Shown: positions 9,262 through 18,497 of the stretch, piece by piece
How the letters are laid out: every line of letters starts with the position of its first letter
Numbering within the stretch: position 1 is the first letter of the stretch
NCBI RefSeq assembly: GCF_018678075.1
Contig: NZ_JAHHIR010000081.1
Span: 1-64,000, forward strand
Direction of reading: 5' to 3'
Source: Epibacterium ulvae
Lineage (GTDB): Bacteria; Pseudomonadota; Alphaproteobacteria; Rhodobacterales; Rhodobacteraceae
Length of the DNA: 64,000 nt
The notes under the pieces: generated by a model
The model's input: only the letters and a program-made list of their open reading frames with translations
The model's database searches: none
Told to the model about the DNA's origin: nothing
Translations under genes and position numbers: made by a program

Positions 9262-10713
9262 TTAGACTGACATGCAGACGTATTTCAGTTCGAGATATTC
9301 ATCGATGCCGTATTTAGAGCCTTCCCGACCCAGGCCCGACATCTTGCTGCCGCCAAAGGGCGCTTCGGCGGTGGAAATCAGACCGGTGTTCACCCCGATC
9401 ATGCCGCTTTCGATCGCCTCCATCACACGGGTGATCCGCGAGATGTCTTTGGCGTAGAAATAACTCGCCAGACCGAACTCAGACGCATTGGCCAGCTTGA
9501 TAACTTCTTCTTCGGTTTCAAACCGGAAGACGGGCGCCAGCGGGCCAAAGGTTTCCTCGTCGGCCAGCAACATATCGGGCGTGGCATTGGTCAAAACCGT
9601 GGGGTTCAGGAACAAATCACCGGCGTCAGAACGCTTGCCGCCCACCGTGACCGCAGCGCCTTTTGACAGGGCGTCCTGCAGGTGGCTTTCGACCTTGTCC
9701 CGCGCGCTGGAGGTGATCATCGGGCCGATTTCCACACCCGCCTCGGTGCCGTCGCCAACCTTCAATTTCGCCACACGGGCGCTCAGCTTGTCGACAAATG
9801 CATCGTGAATGCCCGCTTGAGCGTAGATCCGGTTGGCGCAGACACAGGTTTGACCGGCGTTGCGGAATTTCGCAATGATCGCGCCCTCGACTGCCTCATC
9901 CAGATCCGCGTCGTCGAACACAATGAACGGCGCGTTGCCGCCAAGTTCCAGGCTGACCTTCTTAATTTGCGGCGCCGCATTGGCCATTAGGATCTGACCC
10001 ACACGGGTGGACCCGGTAAAGCTCAGCTTGCGCACAGCAAAGTTTTCGCAAAACTCTTGGCCAATGTCGGCCGCATGGGTCGACGGCACCACGTTGAACA
10101 CGCCATCCGGAATGCCCGCTTGGCGACCCAATTCCGCCATCGCCAGCGCCGAAAGCGGCGTCAGCTCGGACGGGCGCGCAACAAAGGTACAGCCCGCCGC
10201 CAACGCAGGCGCAACCTTGCGTGCGATCATCGCATTGGGAAAGTTCCAGGGGGTGATCGACGCCGCAACACCAATCGGCTGTTTCAGGACGTGAATACGT
10301 TTGTCGGGCTGGTGACCGGGAATGATATCACCATACACCCGGCGCGCTTCTTCGGCGAACCAGTGAATGAACGACGCACCATAGGCGATCTCGCCTTTGG
10401 CTTCCGCCAGAGGTTTGCCCATTTCAGCCGTCAACAAGGCCGCCAGCACGTCAGAGTTCGCCAACATCAGATCGCCCCAACGGCGCATGATGTCGCTGCG
10501 GCTTTTGGCGGTCAGCGCGGACCAGGCAGGAAAGGCTGCCTCGGCTGCGGCAATCGCTTTTGCCACTTGGGCGCGCGTCAGATCGGCAACCTCGGCGATC
10601 ACCTCACCTGTGGCCGGGTTTGTCACCTCAAACCGGGTCTCTCCCTCGACCCATTGCCCATCAACAAATGCGCGATCTTTAAAAAGACCTGACTCCGCGA
10701 TCTGGCTCAACAT
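9262..10713 (-). CDS. gabD: NAD(P)-dependent succinate-semialdehyde dehydrogenase-type aldehyde dehydrogenase
   Basis: This is an aldehyde dehydrogenase of about 483 residues resembling GabD. With residues counted from the ATG at 10719, the catalytic Glu is E258 in SLELGG and the nucleophile C292 in FRNAGQTCVCANR. ITPWNFP and FTGSTRVGQ form the cofactor region. The ATG at 10713 is preferred because GAGAAGG lies 7 bases before it, while the ATG at 10719 nearly touches it. It is the first gene of a minus-strand series running to livM, with a divergent IclR regulator. Succinate semialdehyde is the best guess; methylmalonate or glutarate semialdehyde are not excluded. Confidence 0.85.
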   Translation of the reverse strand: MLSQIAESGLFKDRAFVDGQWVEGETRFEVTNPATGEVIAEVADLTRAQVAKAIAAAEAAFPAWSALTAKSRSDIMRRWGDLMLANSDVLAALLTAEMGKPLAEAKGEIAYGASFIHWFAEEARRVYGDIIPGHQPDKRIHVLKQPIGVAASITPWNFPNAMIARKVAPALAAGCTFVARPSELTPLSALAMAELGRQAGIPDGVFNVVPSTHAADIGQEFCENFAVRKLSFTGSTRVGQILMANAAPQIKKVSLELGGNAPFIVFDDADLDEAVEGAIIAKFRNAGQTCVCANRIYAQAGIHDAFVDKLSARVAKLKVGDGTEAGVEIGPMITSSARDKVESHLQDALSKGAAVTVGGKRSDAGDLFLNPTVLTNATPDMLLADEETFGPLAPVFRFETEEEVIKLANASEFGLASYFYAKDISRITRVMEAIESGMIGVNTGLISTAEAPFGGSKMSGLGREGSKYGIDEYLELKYVCMSV

Positions 10714-10719
10714 ATTCAT

Positions 10720-10928
10720 TCCTTCTCAAAATCGCCGCATAGCACCGTGGACAAATGCGAACCACGTGCTTTATTGTGATTATCGTTCTGTATATCGAAC
10801 ACCATTCGTTTATATTCTTGATTTACGCTTGTCAACGCTTCGGGTCAGACGACATCACCCGCCCGGCATTTGCAGTTGACAAAGCAAGATTATTTCGGTG
10901 GTACAGAGAGACCTTGCAGGGAGCCTAG
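10720..10928. promoter_or_regulatory. Divergent promoter region between gabD-like gene and iclR-like gene
   Basis: This AT-richer stretch separates two divergent genes. GTTCTGTATATCGAAC at 10785-10800 is an inverted repeat (GTTC...GAAC) of the size IclR-family proteins bind. TTGACA at 10876-10881 could be the -35 of the regulator promoter, although a good -10 is not obvious. The arrangement suggests autoregulation and control of the catabolic cluster by the IclR protein. Confidence 0.45.
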
Positions 10929-11741
10929 ATGCGGAAGCCCATGACAAAACCGGGATCAAAAAGCCAAGCACCAGCCGTTGTTAAGTCCGTGACCATATTG
11001 GATTTGGTTGCGGCCTCGCCGGACGAACTGACGCTTGCGGAACTGTCCCGGCGCATGGACATCGCAAAAAGCTCTGTCTTTTCAGTCTGTTCGACCCTGG
11101 TTGAACTGGGTGTTCTGACGCGCAATCCGGATCAGACCTATGCCATTGGCCCCCATGTGATGCGGTGGGCCACGTCGTTTACCCGCCGCAATGATTTGGC
11201 AACGGAATTTGCCCGTATCTGGGACGAAAGCACGGTAGAACTGAGCGGTGCGACCATCACGTTGACCGTCCTTGACGGTAATGAGGTGGTCTATATCGCC
11301 GCGCGAAACTCTAGCAAGACGGCGTGGTTCACCTATCGCATCGGCATGCGGCTGCCCGCGCCCTTCACCTCAACCGGTCATGCATTTTTGGTTCAGGAAT
11401 CAGATGCCGCCATTCGCCACCGCTTCAAAGATGGCTTTCCGGAACCACTGACAGGCAACTCTCCCAAAGATGTGGAAGAACTCGTCGCACTGCTGCATGA
11501 GGCCCACGAACGCGGCTTTACCCAAGATCGGGAGTATGTGTCGGAAGGCAAAACCTGTTTCGGCGCCCCCATCCACGGCGTCGCAAACGAGGTGATCGCG
11601 GCCATTGCGGTCAGCGTTCCAACACCCGAAGTCACGCCCGAGTTTGCAACCGATGTCGTTGATACCCTGCGTCGCCTGTCCGAAGCGATATCTGAACGAA
11701 TGGGCGCGGAAATCGAAGAACGGTCCAAGATCGGCTCGTAA
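10929..11741 (+). CDS. IclR-family transcriptional regulator
   Basis: A 270-residue regulator with the N-terminal winged helix (VVKSVTILDLVAASPDELTLAELSRRMDIAKSSVFSVCSTL, residues 15-55, given in outline) and the C-terminal GAF-like effector domain, with TGHAFLVQ and GKTCFGAPIHGVANEVIAAIAVSVP. It is divergent from the gabD-liv cluster and so is its most likely regulator, responding to the transported compound or a metabolite. It appears complete. The 3' end is 20 bp from the convergent lysR gene. Confidence 0.88.
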   Translation: MRKPMTKPGSKSQAPAVVKSVTILDLVAASPDELTLAELSRRMDIAKSSVFSVCSTLVELGVLTRNPDQTYAIGPHVMRWATSFTRRNDLATEFARIWDESTVELSGATITLTVLDGNEVVYIAARNSSKTAWFTYRIGMRLPAPFTSTGHAFLVQESDAAIRHRFKDGFPEPLTGNSPKDVEELVALLHEAHERGFTQDREYVSEGKTCFGAPIHGVANEVIAAIAVSVPTPEVTPEFATDVVDTLRRLSEAISERMGAEIEERSKIGS

Positions 11742-11761
11742 AACAGCAAAACGACCTTGCG

Positions 11762-12661
11762 CTATGGCACAAGCCCCGTCTCGGACATGGTCTCGACAAT
11801 CGCCAGAATGTCCTTTTCAAATTGCCGCGCGGCGGGCGATAGCTCTGTGTCCGCCTTGCGCAGCAGATGAATGTCGCGTTTCGCCGAGGTATCCGCCAGT
11901 GGGCGCACCAACAATCCCGATGACCTGACGGATTTCACCGCAATCTCCGGCAACAAGGTGACCCCGCATCCCGCATGCACCATTGCGATGATGGACGTGA
12001 TGTTATGGGCCATCAGGCGTGATTTGGCGTGGAGCGCGCGCGATGCCTCACTGTTTATGATCTCGGACAGGCTATTGGCGATCAGGCGCACGTCCTGCAA
12101 ATCGCCCCAGTCCACCGGGGTATCCGATTGGGCAAAGGGATGCGCGGGGTCAAACAGAACAAAAAACCGGTCCGAAAGCAAAGGCAGGCTCTCCATACCC
12201 GACACGTTCCCGCTTTTGGTTGCGATGCCAATATCCACCCGACCGCGTGACAATTCATGCAAGATCGAACGGGAGTCCATGTCCCGCAACTCGATACTGA
12301 CATTGGCGTAAGCCTCTGCACGCAGGGACATAACCTGCGGAATAATGGTGCCCGCAACCGACGGCACCGTGGCAATCCTGACATGACCCAGGGTCGCATT
12401 GGCAAAACCGGTAATCGTGCGCACGGTATTGTCAAAATGCTGCACCTCCGCCTCTGACTGTTCCAGCACAAACTCGCCAAGCGGCGTCAGCTTGTTCTTG
12501 CGGTCCGTTTCAAACAGACGCTCGCCAAGGTGGTCTTCAAACTGGCTCAGCATCATGGACACCGCCGACGGGGTCCGGCCCAGGATCTCTGCCGCGTCCC
12601 GCAGATTTCCGGTCCGTGCAACCGCAGCAAAGCCGCGCAGCATGTCGATCTTCAGCGCCAT
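11762..12661 (-). CDS. LysR-family transcriptional regulator
   Basis: A 299-residue LysR protein with the HTH at residues 3-60 (IDMLRGFAAVARTGNLRDAAEILGRTPSAVS, outlined) and the effector-binding domain afterwards (LGHVRIATVPSVAG, AGCGVTLLPEIAV). The start at 12661 is used because LysR proteins begin at this point; the frame extends upstream without family similarity. It faces the decayed operon starting at 12764 across about 100 bp, the classical LysR arrangement, yet the regulator itself carries no visible lesion. Confidence 0.88.
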   Translation of the reverse strand: MALKIDMLRGFAAVARTGNLRDAAEILGRTPSAVSMMLSQFEDHLGERLFETDRKNKLTPLGEFVLEQSEAEVQHFDNTVRTITGFANATLGHVRIATVPSVAGTIIPQVMSLRAEAYANVSIELRDMDSRSILHELSRGRVDIGIATKSGNVSGMESLPLLSDRFFVLFDPAHPFAQSDTPVDWGDLQDVRLIANSLSEIINSEASRALHAKSRLMAHNITSIIAMVHAGCGVTLLPEIAVKSVRSSGLLVRPLADTSAKRDIHLLRKADTELSPAARQFEKDILAIVETMSETGLVP

Positions 12662-12763
12662 GATTTCAATTTTCCTGAAGCAAAGTTCAATAACTTTAGT
12701 TTGATTGAATTCAAGATTCATGTCCATACATATTTGACACATGCGAAAAGGGACGAGATTGCC
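12662..12763. promoter_or_regulatory. LysR-type divergent control region
   Basis: The 102 bp between lysR and the ALDH pseudogene are AT-rich and contain the perfect 10-bp palindrome TTGAATTCAA at 12705-12714, a plausible LysR binding site. GGACGAG at 12751-12757 is the ribosome-binding site of the pseudogene start. Confidence 0.4.
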
Positions 12764-13780
12764 ATGTCTGACACCCAACGAAACCTGATCGCGGGCGAGT
12801 GGCTCGCAGGCGAAGGTGAAATCGAAAACCGCAACCCATCCGATTTGAGCGATCTGGTCGGCATGTTTGCCCAGGCCAGCGCCGACCAATTGGACGCAAC
12901 CCTCGCACAGGCCAAAGTGGCACAGGCACAATGGGCGACCTATGGCATTGAACGCAAACAGGCCGTTTTGAATGCCATCGGCACCGAGCTGATCGCCCAC
13001 TGCGAAGAGCTCGGCACGCTGTTGTCGCGCGAAGAGGGCAAACCCTTTGCAGAAGGCAAAGGCGAAGTCTATCGCGCCGGCTAGTTTTTCACCTATTACG
13101 CCGCCGAATGTCTGCGCCAGATCGGTGAAAACGCGGGTTCCGTGCGCCCAGACATTGAAATCGACGTGCGCCGCGAGCCGATTGGCACCGTTGCGATCAT
13201 CTCTCCGTGGAATTTCCCCACCGCAACCGCCTCGTGAAAAATTGCGCCGACCCTGTGCTAAGGCAACGCTGTGGTCTGGAAACCGGCCAATGTCACCCCG
13301 GCCTCGGCGGTGGCACTGGCAGAGATCATCAACCGTCGGGACATCCCCAAGGGGCTGTTCTCACTCGTCATGGGTGCCGGGCGCAGCATTGGCCAACGGC
13401 TGGTCGAAAGCCCGGACATTGACGCGATCTCCTTTACCGGTTCTGTCCCTGTGGGCAAAGGCATCGCCACCGCCGCCATCCAGAACCTGACCAAAGTGCA
13501 GATGGAGATGGGGTCGAAAAACGCATTGGCCACAGTGAATGACACCAATTTCGGCCAGACCTCTGGCATCGTGACCAAATCCCTGGCCCGCGCCACCCAT
13601 TTCCGCCGCAATGCACGCACGGGCGTTGTCACCGTCAATCGGACCACCGCGGGCACCGACTATCACGTGCCGTTTGGCAGACGCGGCGACAGCTCCTATA
13701 GGTCACGCGAACAAGGCAAAGCGGCAGCGGAGTTCTACACCACCGTCAAAACCGCCTATATCAGCGCCGGTCCGGTCTGA
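12764..13780 (+). pseudogene. Aldehyde dehydrogenase (ketoglutarate-semialdehyde type) with three stops and a large deletion
   Basis: The reading frame from ATG 12764 (ribosome-binding site GGACGAG) matches an ALDH of the alpha-ketoglutaric semialdehyde type throughout, but is broken. TAG at 13081-13083 falls where relatives have Gln before FFTYYAAECLRQ. TGA near 13237 replaces the Trp before KIAPTLC. TAA at about 13258 follows. After MEMGSKNALATVND at about 13545 the frame jumps to the far C-terminus (GQTSGIVTKSLARATHFRRN, then FYTTVKTAYISAGP), so roughly 150 residues with the catalytic Cys are gone. The stop overlaps the next gene (TGATG). Confidence 0.92.
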
Positions 13781-14420
13781 TGCGTATCGACGGTCTGCAA
13801 TATGCAAATTGGTCCGAGAAGATCTTTCGCCAACTGCGCGAAGGCGGTCTGGACGCGACCCATGTCACCATCGCCTATCACGAGAGCTTTCGCGAAACCG
13901 TTCTGAACTTTGAAAAATGGAACCGCTGGCTCGAGCAGTTCCCCGATCTGATCATGAAGGGGCAATGGGCCTCGGACATCGACATTGCGCGCGAAACCGG
14001 GCGCACGGCCGTGTTCTTTGGCTTTCAAAACTCCTCACCCATCGAAGACGACATCGGCCTGGAGGTGGATATGAGCCATTCCGCCGACCGCTCCACGATT
14101 GAGGCGGCCGAGTTCTCCGAACGCCCCATCGCAATCACCCATGCCAACCCCTATGACTGGTCGCCCGCACTGCGCAACAAGAAGGATCCGGTCATTCAAG
14201 CCGTCGTCGACAATGGCGGCATGCTGGGGTTCTCGGTCTATCCGCATCATCTCAAGGATAAATCGAACTGCACCCTGCACAGCTTTTGCGAAATGATCGC
14301 CCGCGCGGCCGACACATACGGCGTGCAAAATCTCGCGATAGGTTCGGACCTGTGTCAGGACCAGCCTGACAGCATCGTCGAATGGATGCGCACTGGGCGC
14401 TGGACCAAGGAAATTGACAC
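13780..14420 (+). pseudogene. Membrane dipeptidase (M19) family, internally deleted and truncated
   Basis: The frame from 13780 reads as a roseobacter M19-type dipeptidase: MRIDGLQYANWSEKIF, then GRTAVFFGFQNSSPIEDDIG, ITHANPYDW, LGFSVYPHHLKD and GSDLCQDQPDSIVEWMRTGRW. Between DDIG and VDMSHSADRS about 40 residues are missing. After RWTKEID the protein runs into an unrelated membrane-protein sequence, so the C-terminal third is gone. The frame formally stops at 14433. The active-site dinuclear Zn centre could not be complete. It was translationally coupled to the preceding ALDH. Confidence 0.88.
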
Positions 14421-15006
14421 TTTATCGCGGTGACGCCGCTGTCTTTGGCGCACCTGGATGGTTGGGCTGGTGGACCGTGTTCTTTTGGGGGTGGTTCATG
14501 GGCTACGGCCCGTTGATGGCAATGTTCATTGCCCGCATTTCTCGGGGACGTTCGATCATCATTATGCTGTCGGTCATCGCCCCGATTGTCACCAACTTCT
14601 GGTTCACCATCATCGGCGGCACCGGAATCGCGATGGAACTGTCGGAACCTGGCACGATCTCAACGGCATTCGAAGGCTTCAACCTGCCCGCCGCGCTCCT
14701 GGCGATCACCCAGAACCAGCCAATGGGCTTTGTGATCTCACTCCTGTTCCTGATCCTCACGACAATCTTCGTGGCGACAACCGGGGACTCGATGAGCTAT
14801 GTTGTCTCAGCAACCATGAGCTCTGAGGGCACGCCGCCAACCGCAATCCGCATTTTCTGGGGGGCTGCGATGGGGGTCATGGCCGTGATCTTGATCTCGG
14901 TCGGATCGGGCGGCGCCTCCAAGCTGCAAAGCTTCATTGTCGTCACCGCCGTGCCGGTCTCGCTCATCCTGCTGCCATCACCTTGGCCAAGGGCAAAGAC
15001 AGCTAA
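14419..15006 (+). pseudogene. BCCT-family (betaine/carnitine/choline) transporter, N-terminal half missing
   Basis: Following directly on the dipeptidase fragment is GWWTVFFWGWFMGYGPLMAM, the conserved central membrane segment of BCCT sodium- or proton-coupled transporters for quaternary ammonium compounds. FIARISRGRSI, VIAPIVTNFWFTIIGG and TTGDSMSYVVS follow. Only about 190 of the usual 500 or more residues remain. The last codons (ITLAKGKDS, stop at 15004-15006) are in a different frame from the main part. A single deletion appears to have fused the dipeptidase and transporter genes. Confidence 0.88.
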
Positions 15007-15011
15007 GAAAC

Positions 15012-15040
15012 CATTGGGCACCCTACCCCGGCGCCCAATG
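15012..15040 (+). terminator. Hairpin after the transporter remnant
   Basis: CATTGGGC and GCCCAATG form an 8-bp stem immediately after the BCCT stop at 15006. No T-run follows, so it may be a processing or attenuation hairpin inside the former operon. Confidence 0.45.
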
Positions 15041-15112
15041 CTTCGCCGCATATTCTGGTTGCGTCACGCAGCAACCGATTTGCACCTGTTTCGTCAGCAA
15101 AGGCTTATTGGA

Positions 15113-16775
15113 ATGACTGACATTCTCTGCCGCGATCCAAACACAGTCATGCGCCTTGCGCGACTTGACTCGATGCACCAATCCTGCCTGTCCTTTATGC
15201 GCGTTCTGACCCGCCGCTTGGCACGGGACAACTGGCGCTTTGAACAAACCGCGTTTGAGATCAACGACAACGGCGAAGGGCACGCGGTCTATACTGCGCA
15301 TGGCCCCCACCGCACCTATTCACTGATCGCATTTGCGCATAATCTCCCCGCTGAGAAGCGATCAGACCGGGTCATTGCCGACGCCTGGGACGCGACGTTT
15401 ACACTGTTTGACGGGGTGCCAACCCCCTCGGACATCGAACGTATGTCACAGAATATTCCGGTTCAAGAAGCCGGGCGCGTGACATCCAGTGAACTGTCGG
15501 TGTCGCGCGATTGGCCGCAGGGCAACAGCCCCACCGTGACCAGATCGATGCGGTCGGTTATCTGATGCGCACCACTGCCGTCTATGGCTCCGGAAAACTC
15601 GGGGCCGCCGATCGGGAAATGATTGCCGATCGCCCCGAATTCGCAGTGCCTTTCCAGGTTGAGATGCTGTCAGTCTACCTGACCCGCTGGTTCGTGGTCG
15701 ATCTGGTGCAATTCATGGCCGACCGTCGCGCTGCCGCAAACGGCGACATGGCCGCGCGGTTGGATCCCGACATCGCCCGCAGTCTTGCATCGGGAATTCC
15801 ACCGGCCTTGGCATGGCGCCATTTCTGTTGAACCACTCGGTTTTGTTGAACAATTGGATCGCCGCGCGTGAAAACGCCACCCAGACCGTGCGCAGCCTCG
15901 ACCAGGCGCAACCGGCGCAGATCGAATTCTTTCATGATCAGGTCGCCCGCAGCAAAATCACCATCCAACGTTGGACAACCAGCCACCCTGTTCAGTTGAA
16001 AAAGCTCGATGCGTTGCAAACGGATGTCGCCCTGCTCGATGCCTATCTGCGCGACAATGCTCTGACCGCCCCCCGACCCTGGGACGCGCTCTATCGTTGG
16101 GCCGAGGCCGAGCTGTCGCTTGAAGGTCAGGAATGGATCGCCTCGCTGATCCTTGAACCCTATGGTGGGCGCGTCGATCATTTTGCCGAGGACATGGCCG
16201 CAGACAACACCGCCACCTTTCGGATCGCAGGCGCTATGCAGATCAAAGACCTGCGTCAGCTGCTGAAATCCATCTACGCCTGGGCCATCGAAACCGATTG
16301 GAGCGCGCCAGAAAACCGGGCGTGGGCCTGGTATGTGTCCGAGGAAAAGCTTGAACCTCGTCTCGGCGAACGTTTTGAAGAACTTATTGAGGACTACGAT
16401 CAACCCCTCGCCCCCGGTCGCGATGCCGCCCGTCTGTATCACGCGCTGACCCATTGGCCCGATGATGCCCAGGCTTCGGAATTCCTCCTGCGCCACTCAG
16501 AACATCGCCACGTCCTGCGCCGGGCGCAAATCGTCAACCGCGCGCCCTATGCGGAAATCCGCGACAATACGATCTCGGACCAGGTGCTGCCCATCGACAT
16601 GCTGCGGTGCAAGCTGTCCTTCTTTGGTGCCACCCAATTTGACCCGCGCTCTGACCGTTGGGTACGTATCTGCATGTATGGCATTGCCCCGCTGCCCAAG
16701 GACCTCACACCCGAGAACGCTGACTTCTGGATCTACCCGCAGGCATCCGGACCATCAGGGGAGACCCGCACATGA
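15113..16775 (+). pseudogene. Conserved hypothetical protein of about 550 residues, two frameshifts
   Basis: Three consecutive reading frames together make one long protein. The first starts at ATG 15113 (MTDILCRDPNTVMRLARLDS) and runs to about 15512. The second carries LAAGQQPHRDQIDAVGYLMR and runs to about 15795. The third starts around 15796 with GNSTGLGMAPFLLNH and runs to the stop at 16775. Homologues known to me in roseobacters are single proteins always placed before a DUF3726 gene; their function is unknown. The first break also removes some residues after SELSVSR, while the second looks like a single-base shift. The end overlaps DUF3726 by 4 bp. Confidence 0.8.
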
Positions 16776-17422
16776 GCTTTTCTCTGAACGAAATCGAAGC
16801 CATGGTCAAACGCGCAGCACGCGGAGCCGGTCTGTCGTGGGGCCTGGCTGAAGAGGCCGCCAAAGGCACCCGCTGGCTCTCCGCCTTTGGCTATCCGGGT
16901 GCCGAGATGTTGGTCAAACCGTTGCATCTAAACGACCGAGTGCCCTCCATCGATGTCTCCCCTGTCTCATTGCGCGCCGCCGTTTGGCACGCACCTGCCC
17001 GCCGGATGAGCCCGCTGATCGCCGGTGCCGCGCTGAGCGATTGCGCCACGCGTCTGCTGGATCGCAGCGCCATCACCATGGAAGGCGTGAGCTTTCCGCT
17101 TTTGGCGGTCCCCTTTATGGGCGGCGCGGCGCTTCGCCTTGGCGTGCCTGTGGCCGCCGAATGGATGGGCGTGCGGATGGCCACCGATGGCAGCCAGCTT
17201 TGCGTCACCGGCGACACGGACGCCCTGTCCAGCGCCACCATCGAACAGATGATATTCTTTGCACCGGCTGTGATGTCCCAGCATTGCACCCCGGTGATGC
17301 GCGCCCAGATCTCAAACACATGCTGGTCCGCGCTTGGCGCATTTGCCCATCGCTACTTTGCACCCGCCACCGAAGAAAGCCGCAAACGCGGCGCAGGCGC
17401 GGGTCAAGGCGACAACGACTGA
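16772..17422 (+). CDS. DUF3726 domain protein
   Basis: A 216-residue protein with the DUF3726 pattern: N-terminal LNEIEAMVKRAARGAGLSWG, a central SPLIAGAALSDCATR, and C-terminal FAHRYFAPATEESRKRGAGAG. No signal peptide or membrane segment is visible. The function is unknown. It is the only gene of the operon between 12764 and 18478 without an obvious lesion, and its ATG overlaps the preceding pseudogene stop. Translation by coupling would no longer work, so it may be silent despite being intact. Confidence 0.75.
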   Translation: MSFSLNEIEAMVKRAARGAGLSWGLAEEAAKGTRWLSAFGYPGAEMLVKPLHLNDRVPSIDVSPVSLRAAVWHAPARRMSPLIAGAALSDCATRLLDRSAITMEGVSFPLLAVPFMGGAALRLGVPVAAEWMGVRMATDGSQLCVTGDTDALSSATIEQMIFFAPAVMSQHCTPVMRAQISNTCWSALGAFAHRYFAPATEESRKRGAGAGQGDND

Positions 17423-17469
17423 ACCGGTCGATCATTTACTCTAAGATCTTGAACAGACGGAAAAATAAT

Positions 17470-18478
17470 ATGGTGGCAACCTAAGCCCTCTCCCTTTTTG
17501 ATATCGAAGACCTGGCCTTTCGCGCGCGGGTCAAGGTCGGGACATCCGACGTCAACGCACGCCCGGTTGCGGTTGCCACGGCGATGACCGAAGCCGACGG
17601 CGCATCCTCGCACGGTCTGGCCTATGTGCCAACCTACGTGCAGCATGTCCTCTGCGGCAAGGTCGATAGCCAGGCGCAGCCGCAAATGTCACAGCCGCGC
17701 GCATCGGTTTTGACGGTGGATGCCGCCACGGGCTTTGCCCACAGTGCCATTGACCTGGGGTTCGCATCCCTCGTTCCATTGGCCAAAGAGATGGGCGTCG
17801 CCGTCTTGGCCGTCAACAACTCCTACAACTGCCGCGTCCTCGGCGTGCACACGCAACGCCTCGCCCAGGCTGGGCTGGTGGGGATCGGCGTTACCAACGC
17901 ACCGGCCTCGATCGCGCCCTCTTGCGGTGCAAAGCCCGTGCTTGGCACCAACCCGTTTTCCATCGCAGCCCCCGACGCACAGGGCAAAGCCGCGGTGCTC
18001 ATCGACCAATCCGCCAGTGTGATCGCAAAAAAGCGAGGTGATGAAACACGCCCGCGAAGGTCAATCGGTGCCGGTCGGCTGGGTCCTGGATGCCAACGGA
18101 CAGCCCACAACCGATCCAAATGTGGGCTTACAAGGCTCCATGGTGCCGTCCGGCAACTACAAAGGTGTGGGCATCGCTTTGATGGTCGAACTCCTGGCCG
18201 CCGCGATGGCAGGCGCGACGTTGGGCACAGCCGCAAGCCCGTTTTCCGGCACCGCCGGTGGGCCACCCAAAACCGGTCAGTTCTTTATCGCGATTGACCC
18301 CCAGGCCACATCAGGCGGTCTGTTCCAGGACAGGCTGGCAGATCTCACTGCCTCGATCCGCGACCAGACCAACGCCCGCGTTCCCGGCGATGGACGTCGC
18401 AGCTGTCGTGAAAAAGCCGCACTGGACGGCGTGGCGGTGAATACAGCCGTCCTGGAAAAAGTCAGAGCGCTTGTCTAA
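17470..18478 (+). pseudogene. Ldh-family (malate/L-lactate/sulfolactate dehydrogenase type) oxidoreductase, nonsense and frameshift
   Basis: The frame from ATG 17470 meets TAA at codon 5 (17482-17484), then continues as a type-2 malate/lactate dehydrogenase, with DGASSHGLAYVPTYVQHVLCG in outline, VGIGVTNAP and GTNPFSIAAPD. At a run of six A residues (18027-18032) an extra base shifts the frame. The true sequence resumes as VMKHAREGQSVPVGWVLDANG and GNYKGVGIALMVELLA, through to the stop at 18478. These NAD(P)-dependent enzymes oxidise 2-hydroxy acids. A single A-insertion and one nonsense change make this the mildest lesion after DUF3726. Confidence 0.9.
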
Positions 18479-18497
18479 CCCAAACAACCGGCCCCTG

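Noticed and set aside
12764-13780. Two separate short ALDH-like genes
   Set aside because: They are fragments of one ALDH in the same frame, interrupted by in-frame stops and a deletion.
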